Positions 7,918 to 13,969 of a stretch of 18,475 nucleotides of DNA are shown here, one piece after another. Every line of letters begins with the position of its first letter. The first letter of the stretch is position 1. The DNA is taken from contig CAZESL010000047.1 of NCBI GenBank assembly GCA_964515215.1, positions 1-18,475 of the forward strand. The letters are read 5' to 3'. This DNA is from SIG588 sp964515215 (GTDB lineage: Bacteria; Bacillota; Clostridia; Oscillospirales; Acutalibacteraceae). The position numbers and the translations under genes are program-made. The notes under the pieces were generated by a model. The model did no database searches and was not told the DNA's origin. It saw only the letters and a program-made list of their open reading frames with translations.

Positions 7918-8158
7918 CCGACTCCTCAAAGGAGAGTTCTTCTTCCCACAGCGCGTGGATCGCGGCGGTGAGGGTGTTCTCCCGCATCGCCTCACGGAAA
8001 TAGGCGGCAAGTTGTGAAAACAGATTTCCGCTCACCAACCGTATGACCAACACGGTGAGTACCACTACCGCGCACGACACACTCTGTACCGCCAGCAAGC
8101 CAATGCCTGTAGCCAAGCGACGGCGCGGTTTTTCTTCCGTCTTTTCGCGCTTTCTCAT
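7910..8158 (-). CDS. Small single-pass membrane protein between spoIVA and the M50 protease
   Basis: This 82-residue protein has a basic N-terminus (MRKREKTEEKPRRR), one hydrophobic segment at about 15-42 and a short acidic tail ending in LSFEESDV. The charge pattern predicts a cytosolic N-terminus, with the tail outside the mother-cell cytosol. The ATG at 8158 overlaps the spoIVA stop as ATGA, and no independent ribosome site is visible, so translation is probably coupled to spoIVA. Its own end overlaps the M50 gene by 8 bases. I know no family for it. By position it could be a partner or regulator of the protease, as SpoIVFA is for SpoIVFB, but it lacks SpoIVFA's large C-terminal LytM-like domain. 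That role is inference. Confidence 0.75.
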   Translation of the reverse strand: MRKREKTEEKPRRRLATGIGLLAVQSVSCAVVVLTVLVIRLVSGNLFSQLAAYFREAMRENTLTAAIHALWEEELSFEESDV

Positions 8159-9633
8159 ACCAGGATACATATCAATCCGCTGCACCCTTCGTTGATGATG
8201 CGTTCGACCGTTTCTTTCATCTTTTGACGGGCATCGTCGGGCATACGGGCCAGTTTGTTGTGCAGCCCTTCGTTGACCAGCCCATACAGCGAGGTGCCGA
8301 AAATGTTGGAGTCCCAAATGCGGGAGGGGTCTTCCTCGAATTCACGCAGAAGATAACTGACCAGTTCTTCCGATTGTTTTTCCGAACCGACGATAGGCGA
8401 CACTTCGGTGTGAATGTCCGCCCGCATCAGGTGAATAGAGGGGGCAGACGCCCGCAGACGCACCCCGTACCGTCCGCTTTGACGGATGATCTCCGGCTCT
8501 TCCAAGGTCATTTCGCCCATATCGGGCATCACGATGCCGTAGCCCGTTGCCTCCACCGATTCCAGTGCACCGCGGAATTTGTCAAACCGTGCTTTCACCG
8601 CCGCCAGTTCCCGCATGGTGGTCATCAGCGCCGCCTCGTCCGCCACGTGGATCCCCGTCACCTCACCGAGCACGCGGTAAAACAGTTCAGGGCTTACCGC
8701 CGCCGTGACGGTGGCACTCCCCTCGCCGAGTGCGCGGGATACCACTTGTGCGCGTTCCACGTATTCGCTTCCCGCCAGTGCTTCGGTAAGAAGCGGCAGG
8801 TCACGCAAACAATGCAGGTTTCCCGCCGCCGCACGGGCACGGTCGAACAGCGCACGCCGTACGGGATGTGCCGCAGGCAGAGCGGTCAGCCAACGCGGAA
8901 GTTCCACACCGATCTCCCGCACGGGGAACGCAAGCAACACCGTTTCCAAAATGTGCGCCAGTTCTTCTTCGGTCATGTGCATACAGTCCACCGCACAGAT
9001 CGGCACACCGTACCGCTCGCTCATCTCCTCGCAGAGCGCCCCCGTTTCGCTGCTGTGCGGATGGGTGGAATTGAGCAACACGGCAAAAGGTTTGCGGAGT
9101 TCCTGCAATTCGTGTATCACCCGTGCTTCCGCTTCGGCGTATTCTTCCCGCGGGATATCGGTGATACTGCCGTCGGTAGTGATGACGAGACCGATGGTGG
9201 AATGTTCGTTGATCACCTTTTGCGTGCCGAGTTCCGCCGCCATATTGAAGGGTATCTCCTCTTCAAACCACGGCGTTTTGACCATGCGCGGTGCGTTGTC
9301 TTCGATGTACCCTTTGGCTGAGGGTACCACGTACCCCACGCAGTCGATCATGCGTACCGAAAGAGCGGCATCTCCGTCCAGCGTGATCCCCACCGCCTCT
9401 TCGGGTATGAATTTCGGCTCGGTGGTCATGATAGTACGTCCCGCGGCGGATTGCGGCAGTTCGTCGGTTGCCCGCTCGCGTTTGTGTTCGTCCGCGATGT
9501 GCGGCAACACCAACGTGTCCATAAACCGTTTGATAAAGGTGGATTTGCCCGTGCGTACGGGGCCGACACACCCCACGTACACACTGCCTCCCGTGCGCGT
9601 CGCGATATCCCTGTAGATCTCGGTATTGTTCAT
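8155..9633 (-). CDS. spoIVA: Stage IV sporulation protein A (spore coat base-layer ATPase)
   Basis: This 492-residue protein has the same length as Bacillus subtilis SpoIVA. SpoIVA is made in the mother cell, hydrolyses ATP to polymerise around the forespore, and is the foundation on which coat and cortex are built. The N-terminus IYRDIATRTGGSVYVGCVGP leads into the Walker A loop GPVRTGKST with Lys30. Threonines 70 and 71 (RTIMTTEPKF) match the region described as the sensor threonines, and RMIDCVGYVVPSAKGY (Asp97) is the Walker B region. The C-terminus GCSGLICILV is typical. I chose the ATG at 9633 because it has GGAGGAA 8 bases upstream and matches the family start; the frame is open further upstream to 9735, across the promoter. 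A sigma-E promoter lies at 9671-9699. The next gene overlaps its stop. Confidence 0.97.
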   Translation of the reverse strand: MNNTEIYRDIATRTGGSVYVGCVGPVRTGKSTFIKRFMDTLVLPHIADEHKRERATDELPQSAAGRTIMTTEPKFIPEEAVGITLDGDAALSVRMIDCVGYVVPSAKGYIEDNAPRMVKTPWFEEEIPFNMAAELGTQKVINEHSTIGLVITTDGSITDIPREEYAEAEARVIHELQELRKPFAVLLNSTHPHSSETGALCEEMSERYGVPICAVDCMHMTEEELAHILETVLLAFPVREIGVELPRWLTALPAAHPVRRALFDRARAAAGNLHCLRDLPLLTEALAGSEYVERAQVVSRALGEGSATVTAAVSPELFYRVLGEVTGIHVADEAALMTTMRELAAVKARFDKFRGALESVEATGYGIVMPDMGEMTLEEPEIIRQSGRYGVRLRASAPSIHLMRADIHTEVSPIVGSEKQSEELVSYLLREFEEDPSRIWDSNIFGTSLYGLVNEGLHNKLARMPDDARQKMKETVERIINEGCSGLICILV

Positions 9634-9670
9634 CCCCGATTCCTCCGCTTTCCCAAAGTATGTTTGTACC

Positions 9671-9699
9671 ATCGTATGAGGGTGCGGGAGGAAATATGC
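9671..9699 (-). promoter_or_regulatory. Sigma-E (mother-cell sporulation) promoter of spoIVA
   Basis: On the minus strand: GCATATT (9693-9699), exactly 14 bases, then CATACGAT (9671-9678). The sigma-E consensus as I know it is an AATATT-like -35, a 14-base spacer and CATACANT. The match is 6 of 7 and 7 of 8, about 30 bases upstream of the spoIVA ATG, as expected for a gene known to be in the sigma-E regulon. Confidence 0.75.
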
Positions 9700-9736
9700 T
9701 ACAAACACGCCGTATATTCTTGTGTACCTTCCCATA

Positions 9737-9765
9737 TTGCTCCCGCCGATTTTTGTTGTTATAAT
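9737..9765 (+). promoter_or_regulatory. Vegetative promoter of the lipoprotein gene
   Basis: -35 TTGCTC (9737-9742), a 17-base spacer and a perfect -10 TATAAT (9760-9765) lie just before the AGAGGAGG ribosome site at 9772-9779. The layout is the same as that of the MATE promoter at 1578. It diverges from the spoIVA promoter. Confidence 0.6.
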
Positions 9766-9786
9766 GAAATCAGAGGAGGCGATTGT

Positions 9787-10866
9787 ATGAAAAGACTGTT
9801 CCCGTTCGTATTGGTCTTACTTTTGCTCTGTTCTTCCTGTGCGATCAAATTAGAACATCCACCAAACACACCGCCGACATCGACATTCACCACCACCGCC
9901 GTACCGTCCGACTGCACGGTACAGGACGGCTTGTTGATCCGCATCGTTGAAAACACCTTGCAAGTGCTGAACGCCACACCCGTCACCCCCACGCAACGGA
10001 TCGTACGCGAAGCGTATACGACACATTACGAAGACGGAAGCCGCGTGGAATACGATCTGCACTTTTTCCTGTGGGAATGGCAAGATGCCGTACACATCAC
10101 CCCCGTTGATCCTACCGCTCCGTGGGAAGCCGCCGTACAGGCAGACGGTGTACACTTTTTCCTGTATCCGCCCACGGGTGTGGAAGCGGGATATCACTTG
10201 ATCTATGACACCGAAAAGGGCGCCCTGCACGATCCGCTGACCGAAAACGGCATTCACGGCGTGACTTCCTCCCTGCTCTCGCCCGACGGCACGCGTTATC
10301 TGTTACTGCGCGGAGATCTGCCACCTATGGTGTACGACAACGCCACGTTCCTCATCCAAGAACTCCCACTCCCCTCGGATTGGATCGGTTGGGACGGCTT
10401 TTGGGCAGATAACGACACCCTGCTGTTTACCGTCTGTTTTGCTGACGATACCATACGGTGTATCGCATACGCCGTGGGCAGCGGCGAGACAAGCGTCGTG
10501 TATCAAGCCACCCCTTACCGTGAGAACGGGGGCGGATTTCTCCCGTTGACGGGAGAATACGGCATACAGGTCGCGGCAAACGGTACCGCCGAAGCCGTGT
10601 TGAAACGTCGCGGTGTGCGCACTCCCATTCCCGACTTTACCTATTGCGCCGAAGACGTTTTTCGTGCCGATACCGCCACGCTGTACTACTTTGAACAGAC
10701 CGCCGCACAATTCACCGTCAAACGTCTTTCACTGGAAGCGGTCGGTTGGCTTTCTCCGTGGGAGATACCGCTCACCCAAGCGGTGACAGCGCAGGCAATT
10801 TTGGACGAACAATCCCTGCTTCTTACCTTTGCGGACAACAGCCGCACACTGTATACTTTCCCGTAA
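9787..10866 (+). CDS. Probable secreted lipoprotein of unknown function
   Basis: This 359-residue protein starts MKRLFPFVLVLLLLCSSC, a short lipoprotein-type signal with Cys18 as the likely lipidated residue. The residue at -3 is Cys rather than Leu, so the lipobox is imperfect. A Pro/Thr-rich linker (PPNTPPTSTFTTTAVPS) follows, then a body of repeated beta-rich segments, including SLLSPDGTRYLLLRGDLPPM and WADNDTLLFTV, which look like blades of a WD40/TolB-like propeller. No enzyme motif is evident. The ATG at 9787 is set by AGAGGAGG 7 bases upstream and by the promoter at 9737-9765; longer in-frame starts run antisense across spoIVA and are not credible. It is a single-gene unit ending at a hairpin terminator. 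A cell-surface sensor or binding role is possible but unproven. Confidence 0.8.
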   Translation: MKRLFPFVLVLLLLCSSCAIKLEHPPNTPPTSTFTTTAVPSDCTVQDGLLIRIVENTLQVLNATPVTPTQRIVREAYTTHYEDGSRVEYDLHFFLWEWQDAVHITPVDPTAPWEAAVQADGVHFFLYPPTGVEAGYHLIYDTEKGALHDPLTENGIHGVTSSLLSPDGTRYLLLRGDLPPMVYDNATFLIQELPLPSDWIGWDGFWADNDTLLFTVCFADDTIRCIAYAVGSGETSVVYQATPYRENGGGFLPLTGEYGIQVAANGTAEAVLKRRGVRTPIPDFTYCAEDVFRADTATLYYFEQTAAQFTVKRLSLEAVGWLSPWEIPLTQAVTAQAILDEQSLLLTFADNSRTLYTFP

Positions 10867-10879
10867 ATAAAAAGCGCGA

Positions 10880-10917
10880 GGGCAGCGGTATTTTGCATAC
10901 CGTTGCCCTTGTTTTTT
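10880..10917. terminator. Two-way intrinsic terminator between the lipoprotein gene and queH
   Basis: GGGCAGCGGTA (10880-10890) pairs with TACCGTTGCCC (10898-10908) across a 7-base loop with one G-T pair. On the plus strand TTGTTTTTT follows. On the minus strand the stem is followed, after the short GCGCG-containing stretch, by CTTTTTATTT, so it probably also ends the queH transcript. Confidence 0.8.
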
Positions 10918-10965
10918 ACCAAATCGTATTCAGATCCAAATCCGCCATAAATAGGGCGGTGTAAC

Positions 10966-11049
10966 TCATGGTGAGGCGGAATATGTTGCGCGGGGCAAGG
11001 TCACGAAACTCCCCGTCGGTGATTCACACACCCTCAAAGTTATGTTCAT
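10966..11049 (-). CDS. Possible 27-codon leader-sized or remnant ORF overlapping the 3' end of queH
   Basis: An ATG at 11049 has a perfect AAGGAG (11058-11063) exactly 8 bases upstream, inside the end of queH. It encodes 27 residues beginning MNITLRVCESPTGSFVTLPR before a TGA. Such a good ribosome site overlapping an upstream gene usually marks a real downstream gene, yet the frame closes quickly. Another frame of the same stretch stays open up to the terminator. It may be a genuine micro-protein, or the start of a decayed or frameshifted gene. I recognise no family. Confidence 0.3.
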   Translation of the reverse strand: MNITLRVCESPTGSFVTLPRATYSASP

Positions 11050-11665
11050 TTCGCTCTCTCCTTGAGAACACGCATCCGCAGTAATCCTGCCGATACATAC
11101 CGTATTCGCGTGACAGCTCGACCGAGCGTTTGTAACCGTTTTTCTTCTTGAAGTCCGAGGGCAGATACCGCACTCCGTATTCTGCCGAAAGCCGCTCGCC
11201 GATCTCGTTCAGTTTTTCCGCATTTTTCAGCGGACTGATCGAAAGGGTGGTACAAAAGTAGTCCGCCCCCAACGCCCGCGCCTGCTCCGCCGCTTCGCGC
11301 AAACGCATCTCGTAACAGCGAAAACAGCGCTCGCCCCCTTCGGGCTCCCGTTCCAGTCCCTTCACCGTTTCGTAAAAGCGGTCGTTATCAAACGCACCTT
11401 CCACAAAGCGAATGGGATTCTTTGCGGGAAAGCGGCGGATGAACTCCTGTTGCTCTTTCGCGCGGTGGACGTATTCTTCGTCGGGATAGATATTGGGGTT
11501 ATAATACAATACCGTGATCACGAAGCACTGCGACAGATATTCCAGCACGTAACTGCTGCACGGGGCACAACAACTGTGAAGCAACAGGGAAGGCACCTCC
11601 CCCGCCGCTTGGTGTTTCGCGATCACTCTGTCGGTCTCCGCTTGATAATTTTGCTTCACGTACAT
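11024..11665 (-). CDS. queH: Epoxyqueuosine reductase QueH
   Basis: This 213-residue protein is of the DUF208/QueH type, which reduces epoxyqueuosine to queuosine in the wobble position of certain tRNAs and stands in for the unrelated QueG. The metal and cluster residues are visible: LLLHSCCAPCSSYVLEYL with Cys32, Cys33 and Cys36, then GGERCFRCYEMRL with Cys114 and Cys117, and QDYCGCVFS with Cys196 and Cys198. The LYYNPNIYP motif is also typical. The ATG at 11665 follows AAAGGGGAGGG closely, with a promoter at 11683-11711. The product ends in SRRERNEHNFEGV, and 35 further in-frame sense codons follow its TGA before a TAA at the terminator, which is odd. It diverges from pnuC, a vitamin transporter gene, but no functional link is known. 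Confidence 0.93.
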   Translation of the reverse strand: MYVKQNYQAETDRVIAKHQAAGEVPSLLLHSCCAPCSSYVLEYLSQCFVITVLYYNPNIYPDEEYVHRAKEQQEFIRRFPAKNPIRFVEGAFDNDRFYETVKGLEREPEGGERCFRCYEMRLREAAEQARALGADYFCTTLSISPLKNAEKLNEIGERLSAEYGVRYLPSDFKKKNGYKRSVELSREYGMYRQDYCGCVFSRRERNEHNFEGV

Positions 11666-11682
11666 CCCTCCCCTTTAATTGC

Positions 11683-11711
11683 AGTATAGCACAACCGTCC
11701 GCGATTGGGAA
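11683..11711 (-). promoter_or_regulatory. Promoter of queH
   Basis: On the minus strand: -35 TTCCCA (11706-11711, weak), 17-base spacer, -10 TATACT (11683-11688) with a TGC extended -10 that compensates for the weak -35. The start would be near 11676, leaving a very short leader that is almost entirely ribosome site. Confidence 0.5.
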
Positions 11712-11719
11712 GAGAAAAC

Positions 11720-11748
11720 TTGACTTTTTAAAATTTTTCTGTTATACT
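11720..11748 (+). promoter_or_regulatory. Promoter of pnuC
   Basis: -35 TTGACT (11720-11725), 17-base A/T-rich spacer, -10 TATACT (11743-11748): 10 of 12 consensus positions. Its -35 box sits 8 bases from the -35 box of the divergent queH promoter, so the two promoters are back to back. Transcription would start near 11755, leaving a structured leader of about 100 bases. Confidence 0.7.
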
Positions 11749-11756
11749 TACACCAT

Positions 11757-11841
11757 CTGCCACCGGGTAGAGAATGCCGTTGCATTCGTCGACACGTCGT
11801 TAGGTCTTTGAAGACGTGTTTACGAGTGCTTTTTTGTTTTT
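11757..11841 (+). promoter_or_regulatory. Attenuator or riboswitch-like leader of pnuC, class unassigned
   Basis: Three structures can be drawn. One is a small hairpin, CTGCC/GGTAG (11757-11770). The second is GAATGC/GCATTC (11772-11787). The third is a long hairpin pairing 11782-11798 with 11813-11829, interrupted by one two-base mismatch, directly followed by TTTTTTGTTTTT. The last looks like an intrinsic terminator placed before the ribosome site. The second hairpin uses GCATTC, the 5' arm of the terminator, so the two cannot form together: an antiterminator/terminator switch. Regulation of NAD-precursor uptake genes by RNA is known in other bacteria, but I cannot match this leader to a named riboswitch class. 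Confidence 0.55.
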
Positions 11842-11854
11842 AGGAGGATATCGT

Positions 11855-12280
11855 ATGTTTCACTTCACCAAACGCGAATACGCACTGTGGATCGGTTCGT
11901 TACTGTGCATCGTTATCGCTTTTTTGCTGTTTGACCGCACGGGTTATCTTTCATTGATCGCCTCTTCGATCGGTGTGACCGCGCTGTTTTACCCGATCCT
12001 CCGCCACTTTCACACCGCCAATCTGTTACCGAGCACCCTATCGGTCACCACCTCGTTTTTGGCGGTATATCTCACCTTTCGGCGCAATTCTTTTTTTGCT
12101 TTGGCCTATGCCGCCAACGATGTGATACTCATTCTTTTATGGTGGCTGGCATCGCAAAGGGACCCCTCCTACATTCCGATCACGGTGTGTTTCGCGGTCT
12201 TTTTGATCAACGATCTGTACGGTTTTTTCGCATGGCGGAAAATGCAATACAAACAAACGAAAACGGAGAGGAACGCATGA
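11855..12280 (+). CDS. pnuC: PnuC-like nicotinamide riboside transporter with an apparent internal deletion
   Basis: PnuC brings nicotinamide riboside across the membrane for NAD synthesis by facilitated diffusion. This 141-residue protein has the family's N-terminal part (FTKREYALWIGSLLCIVIAF and FDRTGYLSLIASSIGVTA) and its C-terminal part (FHTANLLPSTLSVTTSFLAV, YLTFRRNSFFALAYAANDV, INDLYGFFAWRKM). In family members I remember, roughly 220-240 residues long, about 80 residues lie between VTA and the FHTAN block; here they are missing, and the two parts join in frame near residues 44-47. The ATG at 11855 follows AGGAGG by 7 bases; in-frame starts upstream fall in the leader hairpin. The last codons form half of the terminator stem. 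With several helices absent, normal transport is doubtful: this may be a decaying gene, a minimal variant or an assembly error. Confidence 0.82.
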   Translation: MFHFTKREYALWIGSLLCIVIAFLLFDRTGYLSLIASSIGVTALFYPILRHFHTANLLPSTLSVTTSFLAVYLTFRRNSFFALAYAANDVILILLWWLASQRDPSYIPITVCFAVFLINDLYGFFAWRKMQYKQTKTERNA

Positions 12281-12297
12281 GTTTTCCTCTCCGTTTT
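12260..12297. terminator. Two-way intrinsic terminator between pnuC and the D-lactate dehydrogenase gene
   Basis: A perfect 14-base-pair stem, AAAACGGAGAGGAA (12260-12273) with TTCCTCTCCGTTTT (12284-12297), is flanked by T-rich tracts on both strands. Its left arm lies within the last pnuC codons, and its right edge is one base from the stop codon of the convergent gene, so it serves both transcripts very economically. Confidence 0.85.
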
Positions 12298-12298
12298 G

Positions 12299-13276
12299 TT
12301 ATTTATTCACCACGTTTTGCGGGGTACCGTCAAGGAACGCCTGAATGTTCTGCACGGTCGTTTCCGCGATATTGTCCAGCGCTTCTTCGGTGAGGAACGC
12401 TTGGTGAGACGTCACAATGACGTTCGGCATCGAGATAAGACGGGTGAGCACGTCGTCTTCCACGATGTGGTTGGAGAAATCTTCAAAAAAGAATTCCGAT
12501 TCCTCCTCGTATACGTCGAGGCACGCACCGCCGATGCGGCGCTCTTTGATCGCCGTAAGCAGTGCCGCCGCGTCGATCAGCGCACCGCGGGACGTGTTGA
12601 TAAGCATGGCGCGGCGCTTCATCTTTTCGATAGCCGCGCCGTCGATCATATGATAGGTCTCCTTTGTCAGCGGGCAATGCAGGGAGATCACGTCGCTTTT
12701 CCGAAACAGCGTGTCGGTATCCACGTATTCCACGCCCTCGATATCGGCGGGATATTTGTCGTATGCCAACACCCGCATACCGAAGCCGCGGCAGATATCG
12801 ATAAAGCAACGGCCGATCTTGCCCGTGCCCACCACACCGACCGTTTTGCCGTGCAGATCGAAACCGGTCATGCCGTTCAAACTAAAGTTAAAGTCACGGG
12901 TGCGGATATACGCCTTATGGATACGGCGAATAGAGGTGAGCAACATCGCTACGGCGTGTTCCGCCACCGAATGCGGGGAATACGCGGGCACGTGAAACAC
13001 GGGGATGCGCCCGTTCAAGTACGCGAGATCGACGTTGTTGTAACCCGCACAGCGCAACGCAATAAAGCGGCATCCCGCTGCCACCAAGCGATCGATCACG
13101 GGGGCGGACACCTCGTCGTTCACGAACACACAAATGCCGTCGCACCCGTGCGCCAGTGCCACGGTATCTTCGGTCAACTTGGTTTCGAAAAATGTAAAGC
13201 GGATCCCCGCCTTTTCACCGTACGCTTCAAACGACGGTTTATCGTATGCTTTGGCATCAAAAAACGCAACTTTCAT
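12299..13276 (-). CDS. D-lactate dehydrogenase-type NAD-dependent 2-hydroxyacid dehydrogenase
   Basis: This 325-residue protein is of the D-isomer-specific 2-hydroxyacid dehydrogenase family and probably reduces pyruvate to D-lactate with NADH, an end step of fermentation. The nucleotide loop GKTVGVVGTGKIGR (Gly150, Gly152, Gly155) is clear. The catalytic triad fits family spacing: Arg230 in NTSRG, Glu259 in DVYEEES and His291 in SHQAF. HVPAYSPHSVAEHAVAML is the usual substrate-side helix. The ATG at 13276 overlaps the preceding gene's stop as ATGA, so translation is coupled. It is the last gene of the recD2 unit and ends at the shared terminator. Close relatives act on branched 2-oxoacids (2-hydroxyisocaproate dehydrogenases), and sequence alone does not settle the substrate. 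Confidence 0.9.
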   Translation of the reverse strand: MKVAFFDAKAYDKPSFEAYGEKAGIRFTFFETKLTEDTVALAHGCDGICVFVNDEVSAPVIDRLVAAGCRFIALRCAGYNNVDLAYLNGRIPVFHVPAYSPHSVAEHAVAMLLTSIRRIHKAYIRTRDFNFSLNGMTGFDLHGKTVGVVGTGKIGRCFIDICRGFGMRVLAYDKYPADIEGVEYVDTDTLFRKSDVISLHCPLTKETYHMIDGAAIEKMKRRAMLINTSRGALIDAAALLTAIKERRIGGACLDVYEEESEFFFEDFSNHIVEDDVLTRLISMPNVIVTSHQAFLTEEALDNIAETTVQNIQAFLDGTPQNVVNK

Positions 13277-13965
13277 TCCACTTGTTCTCCCATCACGGTG
13301 TCAAATAACATTTCGGCAAACAGTTCGTGCATCTCGCGGGTGGGGTGGTTGATGCGATTGGCTAATAACAGCGTGGTATCTTCCGTCTCGCTGAGTTTCT
13401 TCCATGCGCCGTAGCAATCACAAACGGTGACCCCCATCTCCCGTGCCAGTGCCGCGGCGGCGGTGATATACCGATCCATTCGCCCGCTCACCTGCATTTC
13501 GGCGGTGACGTGCGCATATTCCCAATGTTGCCGCGGCGTATCCTCCGCCACGTAGGTGTTGAGCATATTCGGTGTCATAAACACCGTGTCGATCCCTCGT
13601 CCCTGCGCCTTCTCAAAGATCGCCTTCAGCGATGCGAGGTAGGTGTCGAGTTCACCGTTCACGTCATTCAGCCCGAAACAGACGATCAGCAGATCGGGTT
13701 CGTGTTTCAGCACCTGACTGTCCATCCGCCCGAGTGATGCCGCAGCGGTAATGCCGCCGATCCCCGCGTTGATCACGTTCACGGGAACGTAGTTGTTCAC
13801 GGCATGTAGTTTTTGCCGAAAACGGTTCCAATATACCGTTTCGTAGTCGATCTCCCCTTCACCGACCGCACCGTGCGTCACGCTGTCGCCGAATGCGACA
13901 ACGGTGACGGGGCCGTGAGCGATCAACCCCTCGTAATCCAGTTGCAATTTTTCACGGATCGTCAT
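13273..13965 (-). CDS. SGNH/GDSL-family hydrolase
   Basis: This 230-residue protein has the SGNH esterase blocks: AFGDSVTHG with nucleophile Ser28, NVINAGIGG near 64-71, VCFGLNDVNG with Asn100, and a C-terminal NRINHPT with His207. Family members deacylate lipids, sugars or cell-wall polymers. The Asp usually found three residues before the catalytic His is not present at that position (Arg instead), so the acid residue is unclear. No signal peptide is seen, so it probably acts in the cytosol. I chose the ATG at 13965, 4 bases after the mreB-family stop, with a G-rich but weak ribosome site; a frame running up to 14070 overlaps mreB. It overlaps the dehydrogenase gene by 4 bases. The substrate is unknown. 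Confidence 0.88.
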   Translation of the reverse strand: MTIREKLQLDYEGLIAHGPVTVVAFGDSVTHGAVGEGEIDYETVYWNRFRQKLHAVNNYVPVNVINAGIGGITAAASLGRMDSQVLKHEPDLLIVCFGLNDVNGELDTYLASLKAIFEKAQGRGIDTVFMTPNMLNTYVAEDTPRQHWEYAHVTAEMQVSGRMDRYITAAAALAREMGVTVCDCYGAWKKLSETEDTTLLLANRINHPTREMHELFAEMLFDTVMGEQVE

Positions 13966-13969
13966 GTTT

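Noticed and set aside
8224..9616. Two long plus-strand frames opposite spoIVA (365 and 303 codons)
   Set aside because: Both are antisense to a full-length SpoIVA, with no ribosome site or domain.
11767..11778. GTAGAGAATGCC occurs in the pnuC leader and, on the minus strand, in the repeat element at 4607-4618
   Set aside because: Several 12-base identities are expected by chance in a window this size. It is not evidence that the leader derives from the repeat.
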